The translations under genes were made by a program, and so were the position numbers. The notes beneath the pieces were generated by a model. It was given only the letters and a program-made list of their open reading frames with translations, did not search any database and was not told the origin of the DNA. 64,000 bases of DNA from Aedes albopictus (Eukaryota > Arthropoda > Insecta > Diptera > Culicidae): positions 157,716,754 to 157,780,753 of the forward strand of contig NC_085136.1 in NCBI RefSeq assembly GCF_035046485.1, in the 5' to 3' direction. Positions 1-9,825 of this stretch are shown piece after piece; within the stretch, counting starts at the first letter, position 1; the number at the start of each line of letters is the position of its first letter.

Positions 1-366
1 GAGGCGTGCGAAAAACAAATATTCCACATGGTTGGTCAAAAGTTTACCAACAGGAATCGTCAGTATTTTAATGCTCAACGCGGAAACTATCGTGGGAGAT
101 ATGTAAACCGCAATACAAGATTCAATAATAACAACAACCATCACAACAATAATAGGCAATATCCGGGAAACAACGGACGGGATCAAAATCGTTACAATCC
201 AGAAAGCCGATACCGTAACAATGACTACAATAGACGGGGTGGTAGTCAACGCAACCATCCTAACAGAAATGTATTTTACTCGGAAAACGGCAATCAACCC
301 TCGACTCAACCCCAGGTCGAGGCGGAAACGGAGCATGGGGATCAAATAATTCATCCAAGGAGATAA
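1..366 (+). CDS. gag: Gag C-terminal part (partial, open at left edge)
   Basis: The frame is open from base 1, nine codons before the first ATG at 28, so this is the tail of a longer Gag and the ATG is not a start. The product is extremely rich in Asn, Arg, Tyr and Gly and has no CCHC zinc knuckle. That resembles the basic nucleic-acid-binding tail of gypsy-type Gag proteins. It ends at a TAA at 364-366. The pol frame is already open here in the -1 frame. The role would be RNA packaging in the virus-like particle. The identity rests mainly on position before pol and on composition. Confidence 0.6.
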   Translation, partial: EACEKQIFHMVGQKFTNRNRQYFNAQRGNYRGRYVNRNTRFNNNNNHHNNNRQYPGNNGRDQNRYNPESRYRNNDYNRRGGSQRNHPNRNVFYSENGNQPSTQPQVEAETEHGDQIIHPRR

Positions 367-419
367 ATATATTCAATATAAATACGAATTATTCAATATT
401 TGTAACAGTCAAACTTGAA

Positions 420-2324
420 ATGTGCGAAAAAATTTGCACACTTATTGTAGACACGGGTGCAGATATTTCAGTTATCAAGGAAAATATCCTGAACCCGAAT
501 CAAAATATATATCCCGCACAAAAGTGCATCATATACGGAATAACCGAAGGAAAAACTGAGAGTATTGGACTCACATATACTAATATTAAAATTGACTACA
601 ACAAAATACCCGCGAATTTCCAGGTCGTAGATAAAAACTTTCCTATTTGTACAGATGGAATCTTAGGAAGAGATTTTCTGGCAAACTACGGCTGTAATAT
701 ATGCTTAAAATCTTGGTTATTGACATTTAGTTACAAAAATGAACACTTCGAAATTCCGATCGAAGACAAATTTCAAGATCACCTCGTAATTCCACCTAGA
801 TGCCAAGTGATCAAACAAATATTTATTCCTGAGATAAAAGAAGACAGTGTAGTTATAGCCGATCAAATAAAACCTGGAGTATTCATCGGAAATTCAGTAA
901 TTAATAACAAGATTCAGTTCATCAATGTACTCAATGTAAATAGCAGTACAAGAACTATCCCACATACATTTAAACCCAAAATAGTACCACTTAAAGATTA
1001 CCTATTAGTTAATCCGAATAAACAAAAAGAAACTTCGACAAGAAGCCATCAACTAATTGATGAGCTAAATCTGTCGACTATACCAGATGAAGGTATTAAA
1101 AGCAAATTAAAACAACTTTGTCTGGATTTTAATGATATTTTTGCCCTGAAAGATGAACCGTTATCGGCAAATAATTTTTACAAGCAAACCTTAAGGCTAA
1201 ATTCGGATAGCCCCACCTATATCAAGAATTATCGCATACCAGAAGCTCATAAAGCAGAAATGGATAAACAAGTGCGAAAAATGGTCGATGATAAAATAGT
1301 CAGACCATCAATATCTCCTTTCAATTCGCCAATTCTGATAGTACCCAAGAAATCCAACAACGACGAGAAAAAATGGCGACTAGTAGTTGATTTCCGCCAA
1401 CTTAATAAAACCATTATTGCAGACAAATTCCCATTACCAAGGATCGACGAGATGTTAGACAACCTTGGACGGGCAAAGTACTTTACAACTCTTGATCTTG
1501 CATCTGGTTTTCACCAGATCGAGTTAAACGAAAATTCTAAACATTACACAGCTTTCTCGAGCTCTTCCGGACATTATGAATTCAATCGTCTTCCCTTTGG
1601 ACTTAATGTTTCTCCCAACAGTTTCCAAAGGATGATGACGATTGCTCTCAGTGGTTTACCTCCTGAGTGTGCCTTCTTGTACATCGATGACATCCTCGTA
1701 GTCGGATGCTCGGTAAATCACCATTTTAAAAACCTAGAAACAGTTTTCAAACGATTAAGGCAATATAATCTGAAACTGAATCCAGCAAAATGCAATTTTT
1801 TCAAACATGATGTTACCTATTTAGGACATCATATTTCAGAAAAAGGCATTTTACCGGATCCATCAAAATATAATGTGATTAAAAACTTTCCAGTTCCGAA
1901 AACCTCAGATGAAGTTAGAAGATTTGTTGCGTTCTGTAACTATTACAGACGTTTTATTCCCAAATTTGCTGATATAGCACACCCACTTAATAAACTTTTG
2001 AGAAAAAATGCAGTATTTGAATGGAACGAAGAGTGCAAAACAGCCTTTGAAACGTTGAAAAAGAAATTAATTTCACCTCCAGTTCTGAGATTTCCTGACT
2101 TCAAGAAAAACTTTGTCTTAATTACAGATGCATCGAAAGTAGCATGTGGTGCAATCCTTGCCCAAAGTTATGACAACGTTGATTTACCTATTGCATTTGC
2201 AAGTAAAGCATTTACTAAAGGTGAATCAAATAAATCTACAATTGAACAAGAATTGACAGCCATCCACTGGGCAGTGTTACATTTTCGACCCTACCTAAAT
2301 AATAGGAACAAAATTCACAATTAA
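420..2324 (+). pseudogene. pol: Pol N-terminal part: protease, reverse transcriptase, start of RNase H
   Basis: Aspartic protease with DTGAD at residues 11-15 (counting from the ATG at 420). The RT domain spans roughly residues 250-450, with LDLASGFHQ near 358-366, LPFGL near 391-395 and the catalytic YIDD at 421-424. RNase H begins around residue 540 with the acidic TDAS motif. The frame is open upstream of the ATG as far as the gag end, so the protein would normally be made by -1 frameshifting. The ORF ends prematurely in RNase H after FRPYL. The rest of the domain continues in the +1 frame from about 2304, so a small indel near 2300 is the lesion. Confidence 0.85.
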
Positions 2325-3459
2325 AACAGATCATAGACCTCTAGTCTATTTGTTTTCGATGAAGAACCCTACTTCAAAACTAACTCGTATGAGATTAGAA
2401 CTAGAAGAATTTGATTATGATATCCAATATGTACAAGGTAAAACGAACGTGGGAGCAGACGCTCTCTCACGAATCCAACTCGATTCAGACATACTCAAAA
2501 ACATGACAGTGCTCAAAGTTACCACTAGAGCCATGTCCAAGAAAACGGAAACTCAACCGAGTGTACAACATAATACTGTGAAACAAAACAGCAACGAGAC
2601 TGATCACCTCAATGCGTTTGAATCACTCAACAACACCGAAGTTTATGACCTACCAAAACTATATATAGAGCGCTATAAAAATAAATCGTATATATACAAA
2701 ATATTGAACAAAAATTTAAAAAAGGTCTTGACACGAGAGTCAAGTACTCAAGTACCCAATCTAACAAACATGTTCGAACAAATAGAGAAATGGGCAAAAG
2801 AATTGAATGTTGAAAAAATAGCTCTAGCGCTATCTAGTACAATATTCGAAGTTATTAGTGTACACGAATTCAAAAATCAAGCCAATGAAACGCTTCAAAA
2901 ACTACAAATACTGCTGTATATCCCGCAGCAAGACATACAAGATACAAATATTATAACAAAAATTATTGCTGAAAACCATGAATCTGCATTTGGCGGACAT
3001 GTCGGCATAAACAGACTATACCGTAAACTGAAAACAATTTACAAATGGCCTAATATGAAAGCCACTATTACAAATTATGTTAATCAATGCATAACATGTA
3101 AACAACACAAGCACACAATTAGAACTAACGAAAATTTCATGCATACGCCTACTCCGCTAAAATCATTCGAATCAATAGCCATGGATACCATTGGACCTTT
3201 TCCAAAGTCTAATTCAGATAATAGATACGCCTTGACTATTCAATGTGATTTGTCTAAATACGTCATAGTAAAACCAATCAAAGATAAGCAAGCATCCACA
3301 ATTGCTAAAGCATTTATTGAAAATTGCATTTTGATATACGGAACACCTTCGATCATACGAACAGATCAAGGAACCGAGTACAAAAATGAAATATTCAATA
3401 AAATCTCTGAAATGTTGCAATATACACATATCTTTTCAACTCCATACCATCCCCAAACT
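2304..3459 (+). pseudogene. pol: Pol C-terminal part: RNase H end and truncated integrase
   Basis: This continues the preceding RNase H in another frame (motifs KTDHRPL, then GKTNVGADALSR, the usual Ty3/gypsy RNase H end). Integrase follows. An HHCC zinc module is visible (HESAFGGH, then CITC), and then two of the three catalytic acids, in MDTIGP and in RTDQGTEY. The reading stops after PYHPQT at 3459, where the third acid (Glu) should follow within a few residues. The last codons before the stop at 3477 are non-homologous. The protein would insert cDNA into the genome, but this copy cannot. Confidence 0.85.
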
Positions 3460-3915
3460 TTCTCTTTATTTGCATAATTGAGCGACGACCTCCAAATGTT
3501 GCAGTTCTTTTCTGCTTTCCTTTTATTGTTGTCATAAAAGACCATTAAAGCAAAACACCCTCGACGCAACCCTGACCATTTTCTTAATGCTGATGCAAGC
3601 GCAACTCAACAGCTGCGCAACACATTGGTAGCGTTTAACCCTGACGACCGACGCATCACGCTGGCTCTGTGTTTTAGTTATACCTACCCTTTTTGTAAAC
3701 TAGTTATAAAACATTCAAGCACCAGAAATACATGTCTCATTCTGAAACGCAACGTTCTTCGTGTAAGTTCTTTCTTTTCGGTCACAAAGCCTTCTCCGGC
3801 ACCATGCCACGATTCTAGGTATCCCACAGGCTCCGTTAAAGATAGAGCATATTTTTCACTCCCTCGATCACTCATTCCTCAGCACGGGTCGCTTGACACC
3901 TTCAATTGGGGTTAG
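3460..3915. other. Unassigned sequence after the gypsy truncation
   Basis: I see no recognisable coding or repeat structure. Short ORFs here look incidental. The boundary at 3459 is a truncation point and not an LTR, so this may be older host or repeat sequence. Confidence 0.4.
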
Positions 3916-3917
3916 TA

Positions 3918-4146
3918 CACAGCTAGTCGCGTTCGGTAATTTTTACCGAAATCTCAACAGCTGAGCGATCGGTAATGGTTTTTTACCGAAATCCTGTAAA
4001 AATTACCAAATTTCGGTAAAATGTTATCGTTTATCTGTCAAAATTTAACGAAGTTCGGTAAACGTTACCGATTTTTCCGGTAAAAAACTTAACGGTTGAG
4101 ACTTCGGTAAAAAAATTACCGAAGTCGGTGATTTTTTCCAAGTGTG
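3918..4146. repeat. MITE with TCGGTAA/TTACCGA motifs, TA duplication
   Basis: The ends are imperfect inverted repeats: the left end begins CACAGC and the right end finishes GTGTG, each flanked by TA. They share TTCGGTAATTTTTACCGAA-like and CTCAAC blocks in inverted order. TCGGTAA and its complement occur about nine times across roughly 230 bp, giving many small hairpins. There is no coding capacity. TA duplication fits Tc1/mariner-type mobilisation, but the family is not identified. Confidence 0.65.
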
Positions 4147-4148
4147 TA

Positions 4149-4514
4149 GTCCTATTCTTAGCCGGCGATTTCGCGGCTGACTCGCAAGCGGGGGGTGGTG
4201 TGCAGGCCCCAGGACTTTCGTCCCCGCTGCCCCAACGATGTTTATGTAGCAGTGTTACAACAGATGGGGATACTATCGTCCGGTGAAGAGTTCGTTTAAC
4301 TTGCAAATAGAGAGTCTGGAAAAATTCTCAAAATTTAGCCATCATTTCATAGGAATCATGATTGTCAACTCGTAGCTCAGACATTGAAAATGCAGTGAAA
4401 TCAACATGTGGAAGTTGTTAGGTAAAACATGTTTTTTCCAAAGATTTTTGTCTAATCATGAACAAAGTTTGTATGATTCTTGCAGTTTCAAGCAATGCAT
4501 TTTCATTTCCATAT
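4149..4514. other. Unassigned intergenic sequence
   Basis: Mixed composition with a short GC-rich stretch at 4160-4240. I see no domain, RNA gene or repeat boundary in it. Confidence 0.35.
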
Positions 4515-4712
4515 ACCGTCAAGGCGCCATTCACCGTGGGGGCTCCATTCACCGTGTGCCTTCGAATATTTTTTCATTATTTCCATATTGTGATTGAATG
4601 GTGAAATTGAAGGGAAATTGTCATACCATTCAATCACAATATGGAAATAATGAAAAAATATTCGAAGGCACACGGTGAATGGAGCCCCCACGGTGAATGG
4701 CGCCTTGACGGT
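4515..4712. repeat. Perfect 88-bp inverted repeat with 22-nt loop
   Basis: The left arm 4515-4602 is the exact reverse complement of the right arm 4625-4712, separated by 4603-4624. The outer ends are ACCGTC/GACGGT. Inside each arm the motif CCATTCACCGTG occurs twice in direct orientation. The perfect identity suggests a recent fold-back event, a palindromic MITE or an assembly fold. The short ORFs over it are by-products of the palindrome. Confidence 0.9.
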
Positions 4713-4769
4713 ACATATTTTGTTATTCCCACTTCATTACAGCTTCAGAATGCCATTTATGTTTCTCCA

Positions 4770-4792
4770 NNNNNNNNNNNNNNNNNNNNNNN
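4770..4792. other. Assembly gap (23 N)
   Basis: A run of 23 ambiguous bases. The sequence just after it (from 4793) matches an R1-clade fragment also found at about 32235-32308, so the join here is uncertain. Confidence 0.99.
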
Positions 4793-4866
4793 CATTTGCT
4801 TCCACACTTTGGAAGTGGACACCCGCGCTTCTTCAGTAGATCAGGGAGAATGCGGGTGCTCCTGAT
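4793..4866 (-). mobile_element. Short R1-clade non-LTR fragment
   Basis: Nearly the same as 32235-32308, where the minus strand reads into an R1-type ORF2 linker ending in the PAYWWT motif. Only about 75 bp remain here. The sequence that follows (4867-4945) also matches 32309-32384, so both places share the same older composite repeat. Confidence 0.6.
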
Positions 4867-4983
4867 GAAGTTAAGATATATTTAGTTCCACGTAAGATAG
4901 ACCAATCGCCTTTTTGTCATCCTTTTTTTTGGAGCTGATACCATTCTGCCGTAATTCTGCAAAATGACGCATTTTTTGGTATA

Positions 4984-5296
4984 TCTATATCTATCTGTAT
5001 TTATAAAAATGAGTTCGGCGTTCCTTTGAGGCAACAAAACTCACAAACGGATGAGCCGATCAATATGGCTCTTGCACGGTTAGATTCGTATTCGTAGTGG
5101 CTATGTTTATATGTACAAAAAGTAACAAAAATCAACTAGAAAAGTAACAAGATTGATAAAGTACTGATTTTCCATGAGCTGGCAAGGAAATCAACACGAC
5201 CAAAAATGAAATCAATCTAGAGTGCGTTGTTATTTTGAGCTCAACAGTTGTCAAACCACAACAAGACGGCAAGACAAAGTTTGCCGGGACAGCTAG
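4984..5296 (+). mobile_element. Helitron-like non-autonomous element, copy 1
   Basis: Starts with TC in an AT-rich lead-in followed by TATAAAAATGAGTTCGGCG and ends CTAG before a T. A 6-bp hairpin, CGGCAA/TTGCCG, lies about 9 bases before the end. These are the TC...CTRR and subterminal-hairpin hallmarks of Helitrons. It has no coding sequence. A diverged second copy lies directly after it. Confidence 0.65.
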
Positions 5297-5299
5297 TAT

Positions 5300-5587
5300 T
5301 CTAGATATAAAAATGAGTTAGATGTTCCTTTGAGGCAACAAAACTCATGAACGGATGAACCGATTGGGATGACATCTGCACGATTCGATTCGTATTGACG
5401 GTGGCTGTGTTTATATGTATAAAAAGTTACGAAAATCAACTTAAAAAGTAAGAAAATTGATGAATTACTGTTTCTTTATGAGCCGGGATGAAAATCAATA
5501 CGATCGAAATGAAACCAATCTAGAGTGCTGTGCAGCAGCTGTCAAACCACCACATCTTGGCAAGACGAAGTTTGTCGAGACAGCTAG
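5300..5587 (+). mobile_element. Helitron-like non-autonomous element, copy 2
   Basis: Same family as 4984-5296. It starts TCTAGATATAAAAATGAG and ends GACAGCTAG before T. The terminal hairpin is decayed by substitutions. The two copies lie 3 bp apart in the same orientation, as expected when Helitrons insert next to one another. Confidence 0.6.
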
Positions 5588-5777
5588 TTATATATAATAT
5601 CTGGTGTAAAAATAGCACTGTGGTATGCTTGCCGTATTAGAATGCAAGATCTAGTCTTAATCTGTCATCTATGGAACAACACTAAGAGGATGAGCAAGAG
5701 TTTTATGCATATTAACCAAAAACTTTGTCAAAACTCTCAATGTCGCTTACGTCATTTTGTAGAATTACGGCAGCATT

Positions 5778-5827
5778 GATTGATCTCTGTTCATATTGCT
5801 CCCTTAGGCCTCAAGTACATAGGGTCA
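5778..5827. repeat. Short piece of a dispersed repeat shared with 32.4 kb
   Basis: From ATTGATTGAT through TACATAGGGTC this matches 32387-32436, showing that the two loci share an ancestral repeat. The match breaks at about 5827, which I take as the 5' boundary of the I/LOA-like element. Confidence 0.55.
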
Positions 5828-6283
5828 TTCCTTACCGATCGCTTGTAGTAGCCGGTTGTGTTTACCGCGTCTCCATCGCAGACAATGGTTTCAGTAGCCG
5901 GTGGAGTTTATTTTTTCTCCACAGAAGTGTTTTTTTTTTTTATATCCCGCTTTTTCCCCCACAGAGGACGAAAGTGCTTGTCTTAGGCGAATCGCGATCG
6001 TCGTGAAAGAAGTCGACACATTTTTGTGTACGATTCCACCATCAATTATTAACCCACGCCACCGTTCGTGGGCCCGACAACATCGAAAGCGGCAGCGAGT
6101 GCGGAGGGTGCGACGAACAACAGCAACAGACTCCACTCTGTGTGTGCCCCGAGTCGTCATCATCGAAAAGCTACCTACAGCCTGTTGATAAGTACATATT
6201 TTCGACATACGTTCTATTGTTACCGAACCGCCGCAGTCTATCACGTGATCAAGTGATAGTTGTATGTCTGCTAGTCCATAGCA

Positions 6284-7487
6284 GTGGTTCTCGACTCACG
6301 ACCTGTGGGCCTTGGGTTGTCTATTTCCGGCGCAAATGCAAACCTTTGCTCTCGAGAGCTGACGCGTAAGTATCTCGGGACTGTTATTCACCAAGTGAAA
6401 CAGTCCAAGCTGCGTGTAACCGCACCTAGTTACAAAGCAGCAAATGAAATTGTCCAGCACGAGTTGTTCTCATGTGAATATGCCATATACATAAATGCAC
6501 GAGAAGTGGAGGTGGAGGGGAAGATCCTCGACGAAACGCTGACCTGCGATGATATCAAGACCGGTATAGGCCAATTCAAGAATAGGTCGATCGCTGATGT
6601 GAGTATTCTTGATTGCAAACCGCTTCAAAAGGCATCCATGGAAGGTGACAAGAAAGTTTACTCACCGCCAGGTTTTTTTCGAGTGACATTCCCAGGCTCC
6701 GTCCTCCCGGAATTTGTGGTAACTGATAATGCTTTTTACACAGTACGTCTTTTTAAGCCGAAGGTTTTTAATTGTACCAAATGCAAGCAGTTTGGTCACA
6801 GTGCTAGCTTTTGCGACAACAAGCCCCGTTGTGGCAAATGCAACCAAGCTCATCTCGACGAGTCTTGCTCACAGGAAGCTGAAAAATGTAGCTACTGTGG
6901 TAGAGAACTTCACGACTTGCAAAAATGCCCGACCTATAAAAAGCGTATTCAAAATGAGAGTCGCTCCATAATCAAGCGCTCCAAGAAGACATACGCGGAA
7001 ATGGTGAAATCATCGAATCCGCCCGCTATAATGTCTGAGTCAGTCCGATGATCAGGACGATGGCGAAACTGATGAGGGTGGATCATTTTCGGAGGTACAC
7101 GCATCCGGAAAAAGGAAGTCACCATCTTCTCCGGGATTTTGCCGAAAGGTTTTCTTAAAGTCTTCCCTCAAAAGTTTGACAACTACCAAAGGAGGCGGAG
7201 GGAATTTAAAAACTCCAAAGGAGCAGGTCTCTGATGGCGCAGTTCCTTGCTGTAGCAAGGACCTAGAACCTCCGTCTCCAACTGTTAAGTATACTTCAAA
7301 AAGAAATTCTCGACAAGGTGGCAAGAAAAAAGCACCAAAAGCTCCTCGCATTTCAGCAAAACCTATCAAGCCCAAACGAGGACTGTTCACTTTTAGGGCC
7401 CTCGTGGATCGCTTTTATGATGCCCTCGGACTTTCCGACTCCTTCAGAGGCATACTAGACATTTTTCTCCAAGCAGTAGAAGAGTAA
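6284..7487 (+). pseudogene. ORF1 (gag-like) of the I/LOA-like element
   Basis: The first frame (6284-7051) holds three consecutive zinc knuckles near its C-terminus: CTKCKQFGHSASFC, CGKCNQAHLDESC and CSYCGRELHDLQKC. This matches the I/Jockey-type ORF1 pattern for binding the element's RNA. The apparent start codon is GTG, so the true N-terminus is unclear or shifted. At about 7045 the frame slips by one base, and a basic Ser/Lys/Pro-rich tail continues to the stop at 7487, which I take as the original C-terminus. ORF2 starts about 60 bp later. Confidence 0.75.
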
Positions 7488-7547
7488 CAGAGTAACTTCG
7501 GAAATTGACACAATCATGGCCCCTCCTTGCTTCGATCATATCTTTTG

Positions 7548-8524
7548 ATGGATGATTCATCAACCGAGGTTCAAGATATGATCACTGTACTACAGTGGAA
7601 CTGTCATAGTTTAAAACCTAAATTAGACCTGTTTAAATTTTTGATTTTCAACTCTGATTGTGACATGTTTGCACTTTGTGAAACATGGCTTTCTTCTGAA
7701 GACGAACTCAACTTCCACGATTTCAACATTATTCGCCAGGACCGAGATGATCATTACGGAGGAGTACTTATGGGGATCAAAAAAAGTTACTCATTTTATA
7801 AAATTCCAATCTCAACTCATCCTGGCGTAGAAACCGTCGCTTGCCAAATAAACGTAAAGGGTAAAGAACTTTGCGTAGATTCCGTTTACATTCCTCCAAG
7901 AATTGCAATTAACCGCCGTCATCTTTGGAATGCGGTTTCTGCATTATCACATCCAGTTTCAATTGTGGGTGATATGAACGCACATGGTACAGGGTGGGGC
8001 GAACCATATGACGATAATAGAGCGGCCATTTTCTATGATTTGTGCGACGATTTCAATTTGAACATTTTAAATACAGGTGAAGTGACACGTATTGCATATG
8101 ACAGCAAAGAAAGTCATCTCGACCTATCACTGGGATCAAGTTCACTATCATTCGATTGCTTGTGGAAGGTAATCGAGGATCCTCATGGTAGTGTTCACTT
8201 GCCCATTATAACCACCATAAAGCAGTTGAAGAACCTGCTGAAAGCGAAAAAGCGTAGTTATTGGCGACACTCCATTGAGGGCCTCTCTAGAGAAACTTCA
8301 ATGACAACGCTTTGGAGAGTGGCTCGCAACATGCGAAACCACTGTTCTTCTAATGAGAGTGACGAATACTCCAACCGTTGGATATTCAGCTTCGCGAAAA
8401 AGGTCTGCCCAGACTCAGTCCCAGCACAACCGATTTCTTGGGAAACATCCTCAAAAAACGGTTCTTTGGACAGACCCTTCACTATGCTGGAATTTTCTAT
8501 GGCTCTTCTTTCATCAAATAACTC
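7548..8524 (+). pseudogene. ORF2 endonuclease (APE-type) of the I/LOA-like element
   Basis: An APE-like endonuclease would nick target DNA to prime reverse transcription. Visible motifs in order are LQWNCHSLK, the catalytic Glu in CETWLSS, YIPPR, VGDMNAHGTGWG and SHLDLSLGSS. The final SDHxPI motif reads SVHLPI, so a catalytic Asp is lost. The linker after it is shortened. The piece ends at LSSNNS (8524), where the Jockey/CR1-like copy begins. Its continuation is at 9826. The ATG at 7548 lies just before the endonuclease. Confidence 0.8.
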
Positions 8525-9711
8525 GGATCAACACGGATTTGTTCCCAAGCGTTCAACAAACACGAATCTCGTTTCATACACTTCATTCATAACCCGTCAT
8601 ATGGAAAAGGGCCTCCAGGTTGATGCCATTTACACGGATCTGTCTGCGGCCTTCGACAAAATGAACCACGAAATTGCTTTAGCAAAGTTTGACCGATTGG
8701 GAATTTGCGGTAATCTTCTTGTTTGGCTACGCTCTTACCTAACCGGACGGTCTATGCAAGTGAGGATTGGAGACCACCGTTCGTCATTGTTTCGTGTAAC
8801 CTCCGGAGTACCTTGGGCCATTTCTCTTCTTGCTATACATGAACGACTTGAACTTCATTTTAAAATGCGAGAAAAAGTCTTTCGCAGACGACCTCAAACT
8901 GTTTTACGTTATCACTAAGCCTAAAGATGCTGAACATCTGCAACAGCAATTGGAAGTATTTGCAGCGTGGTGTGACCGCAACCGAATGGTTCTAAACCCT
9001 TCGAAATGCTCTGTCATCTCCTTCGGTCGGAAACGATCAATATATATTCACGATTATGTCTTGGCCGGCGCCTCAGTTCAGCGCGAAAACTCAGTTAAGG
9101 ATCTAGGAGTTATCCTAGATTCTAAATTGACATACAAGGAACACGTATCGTATATAATATCGAAGGCATCATCGCAATTAGGATTTATTTTTCGATTTGG
9201 CAAAAATTTTCGAGATATCTACTGTCTGAAAGCATTGTACTGCGCCTTAGTACGTTCGACCTTGCAGTACTCAGCTGTAGTTTGGGCCCCGTTTTACCAG
9301 AATGGAATACGGAGAATAGAAAGTGTCCAGCGAAAATTTATTCGGTATGCTCTACGTAATCTCCAGTGGAATGACCCCGTCAATCTTCCGAGTTACGTGG
9401 ATCGCTGCAAGCTCATCCATCTTGACCTTTTGAGTGTTCGCCGAGATGTTGCGAAGGCCTGTTTTGTAAGTGATCTACTTACATCGAACATTGATTGTCC
9501 GGAGCTGCTGAATCAACTGAACGTGGACATCAGAAGGCGCGCTCTTCGTTCTAGTGATTTTCTGCGCATTATTAGATCTTCGACAAACTATGGGATGAAC
9601 GAACCTGTTAGGAGTATGTGTCGGGTATTTGTTATTTGTTTTTCTGGTTTTGATTTCCATTTAAGTAGAGCTAAGATACGAGACAATTTTTTGCGTGCAC
9701 TATCTGTTTAA
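8525..9711 (+). pseudogene. Jockey/CR1-like reverse transcriptase, C-terminal part
   Basis: RT motifs in order: HGFVPKRST, then YTDLSAAFDKMNHE (first catalytic Asp), LRSYLTGR, VTSGVP, a frame change near 8815-8830, then LYMNDL, FADDLKLF (catalytic DD), GRKRS and LGVILDSKL. After that comes a long thumb and C-terminal region (CALVRSTLQYSAVVWAP). The protein ends at a stop at 9711 and has no RNase H. A short deletion near 8815 removes part of the usual QGSxLGPLLF segment and causes the frame change, so it is inactive. Confidence 0.8.
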
Positions 9712-9820
9712 TGTAAAATGATTGTTCTTTTTTTGTAGTTTATTAAGATTTGTCATTGGGGTGTTTTAACCTGTTGACATTGTAACAATTAAATAAATAA
9801 ATTAAATAAATAAATAAATA
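9712..9820 (+). repeat. 3' UTR and (AAAT)n tail of the Jockey/CR1-like insertion
   Basis: A short untranslated stretch followed from about 9788 by repeated AAAT/TAAA units up to the AACTC duplication. The simple-repeat tail is typical of non-LTR 3' ends. Confidence 0.8.
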
Positions 9821-9825
9821 AACTC

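Larger units (their letters stand above)
1..3459 (+). mobile_element. Ty3/gypsy (errantivirus-like) retrotransposon, both ends missing
   Basis: A gag remnant is followed by a pol with protease, RT, RNase H and integrase in Ty3/gypsy order. The left side runs off the window. The right side stops abruptly at about 3459 inside the integrase core, just before the catalytic Glu would appear, and the sequence after it is unrelated. No LTR, primer site or env is present here. The pol frame lies -1 relative to gag and is open through the end of gag, as expected for -1 frameshift expression, although I see no canonical slippery heptamer. A frameshift near 2303 also breaks pol, so this copy is dead. 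The gypsy/errantivirus-like placement rests on the Asn/Arg-rich, knuckle-less Gag tail and is an inference. Confidence 0.85.
4946..5773. mobile_element. TIR element with CATT target duplication, hosting two insertions
   Basis: The ends are inverted repeats: CTGCCGTAATTC at the left, GAATTACGGCAG at the right, extending over about 24 bp. CATT flanks both sides (4942-4945 and 5774-5777). The uninterrupted target is visible near 32384-32394, where the flanks join with a single CATT. The interior is mostly two Helitron-like copies, so the original element was probably only about 200 bp. There is no coding capacity. Confidence 0.8.
8525..9820 (+). mobile_element. 5'-truncated Jockey/CR1-like non-LTR insertion
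   Basis: It interrupts the host ORF2 between two copies of AACTC (8520-8524 and 9821-9825) and ends in an (AAAT)n tail, as expected of target-primed reverse transcription. Only the RT half of ORF2 and a 3' UTR remain. Its RT is clearly different from the RT of the host element (FADD here, LADD in the host). Confidence 0.85.

Noticed and set aside
4503..4865. Overlapping 62-74-codon ORFs
   Set aside because: Generated by the perfect inverted repeat, and one runs through the N gap.
5891..6244. 117-codon minus-strand ORF in the I/LOA leader
   Set aside because: It lies antisense to the 5' leader and ORF1 start, in several overlapping frames, without a domain.
7527..8918. A single 463-codon endonuclease-RT gene
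   Set aside because: The frame fuses the I/LOA endonuclease with an inserted Jockey/CR1-like RT. The AACTC duplication and the continuation at 9826 show two elements.
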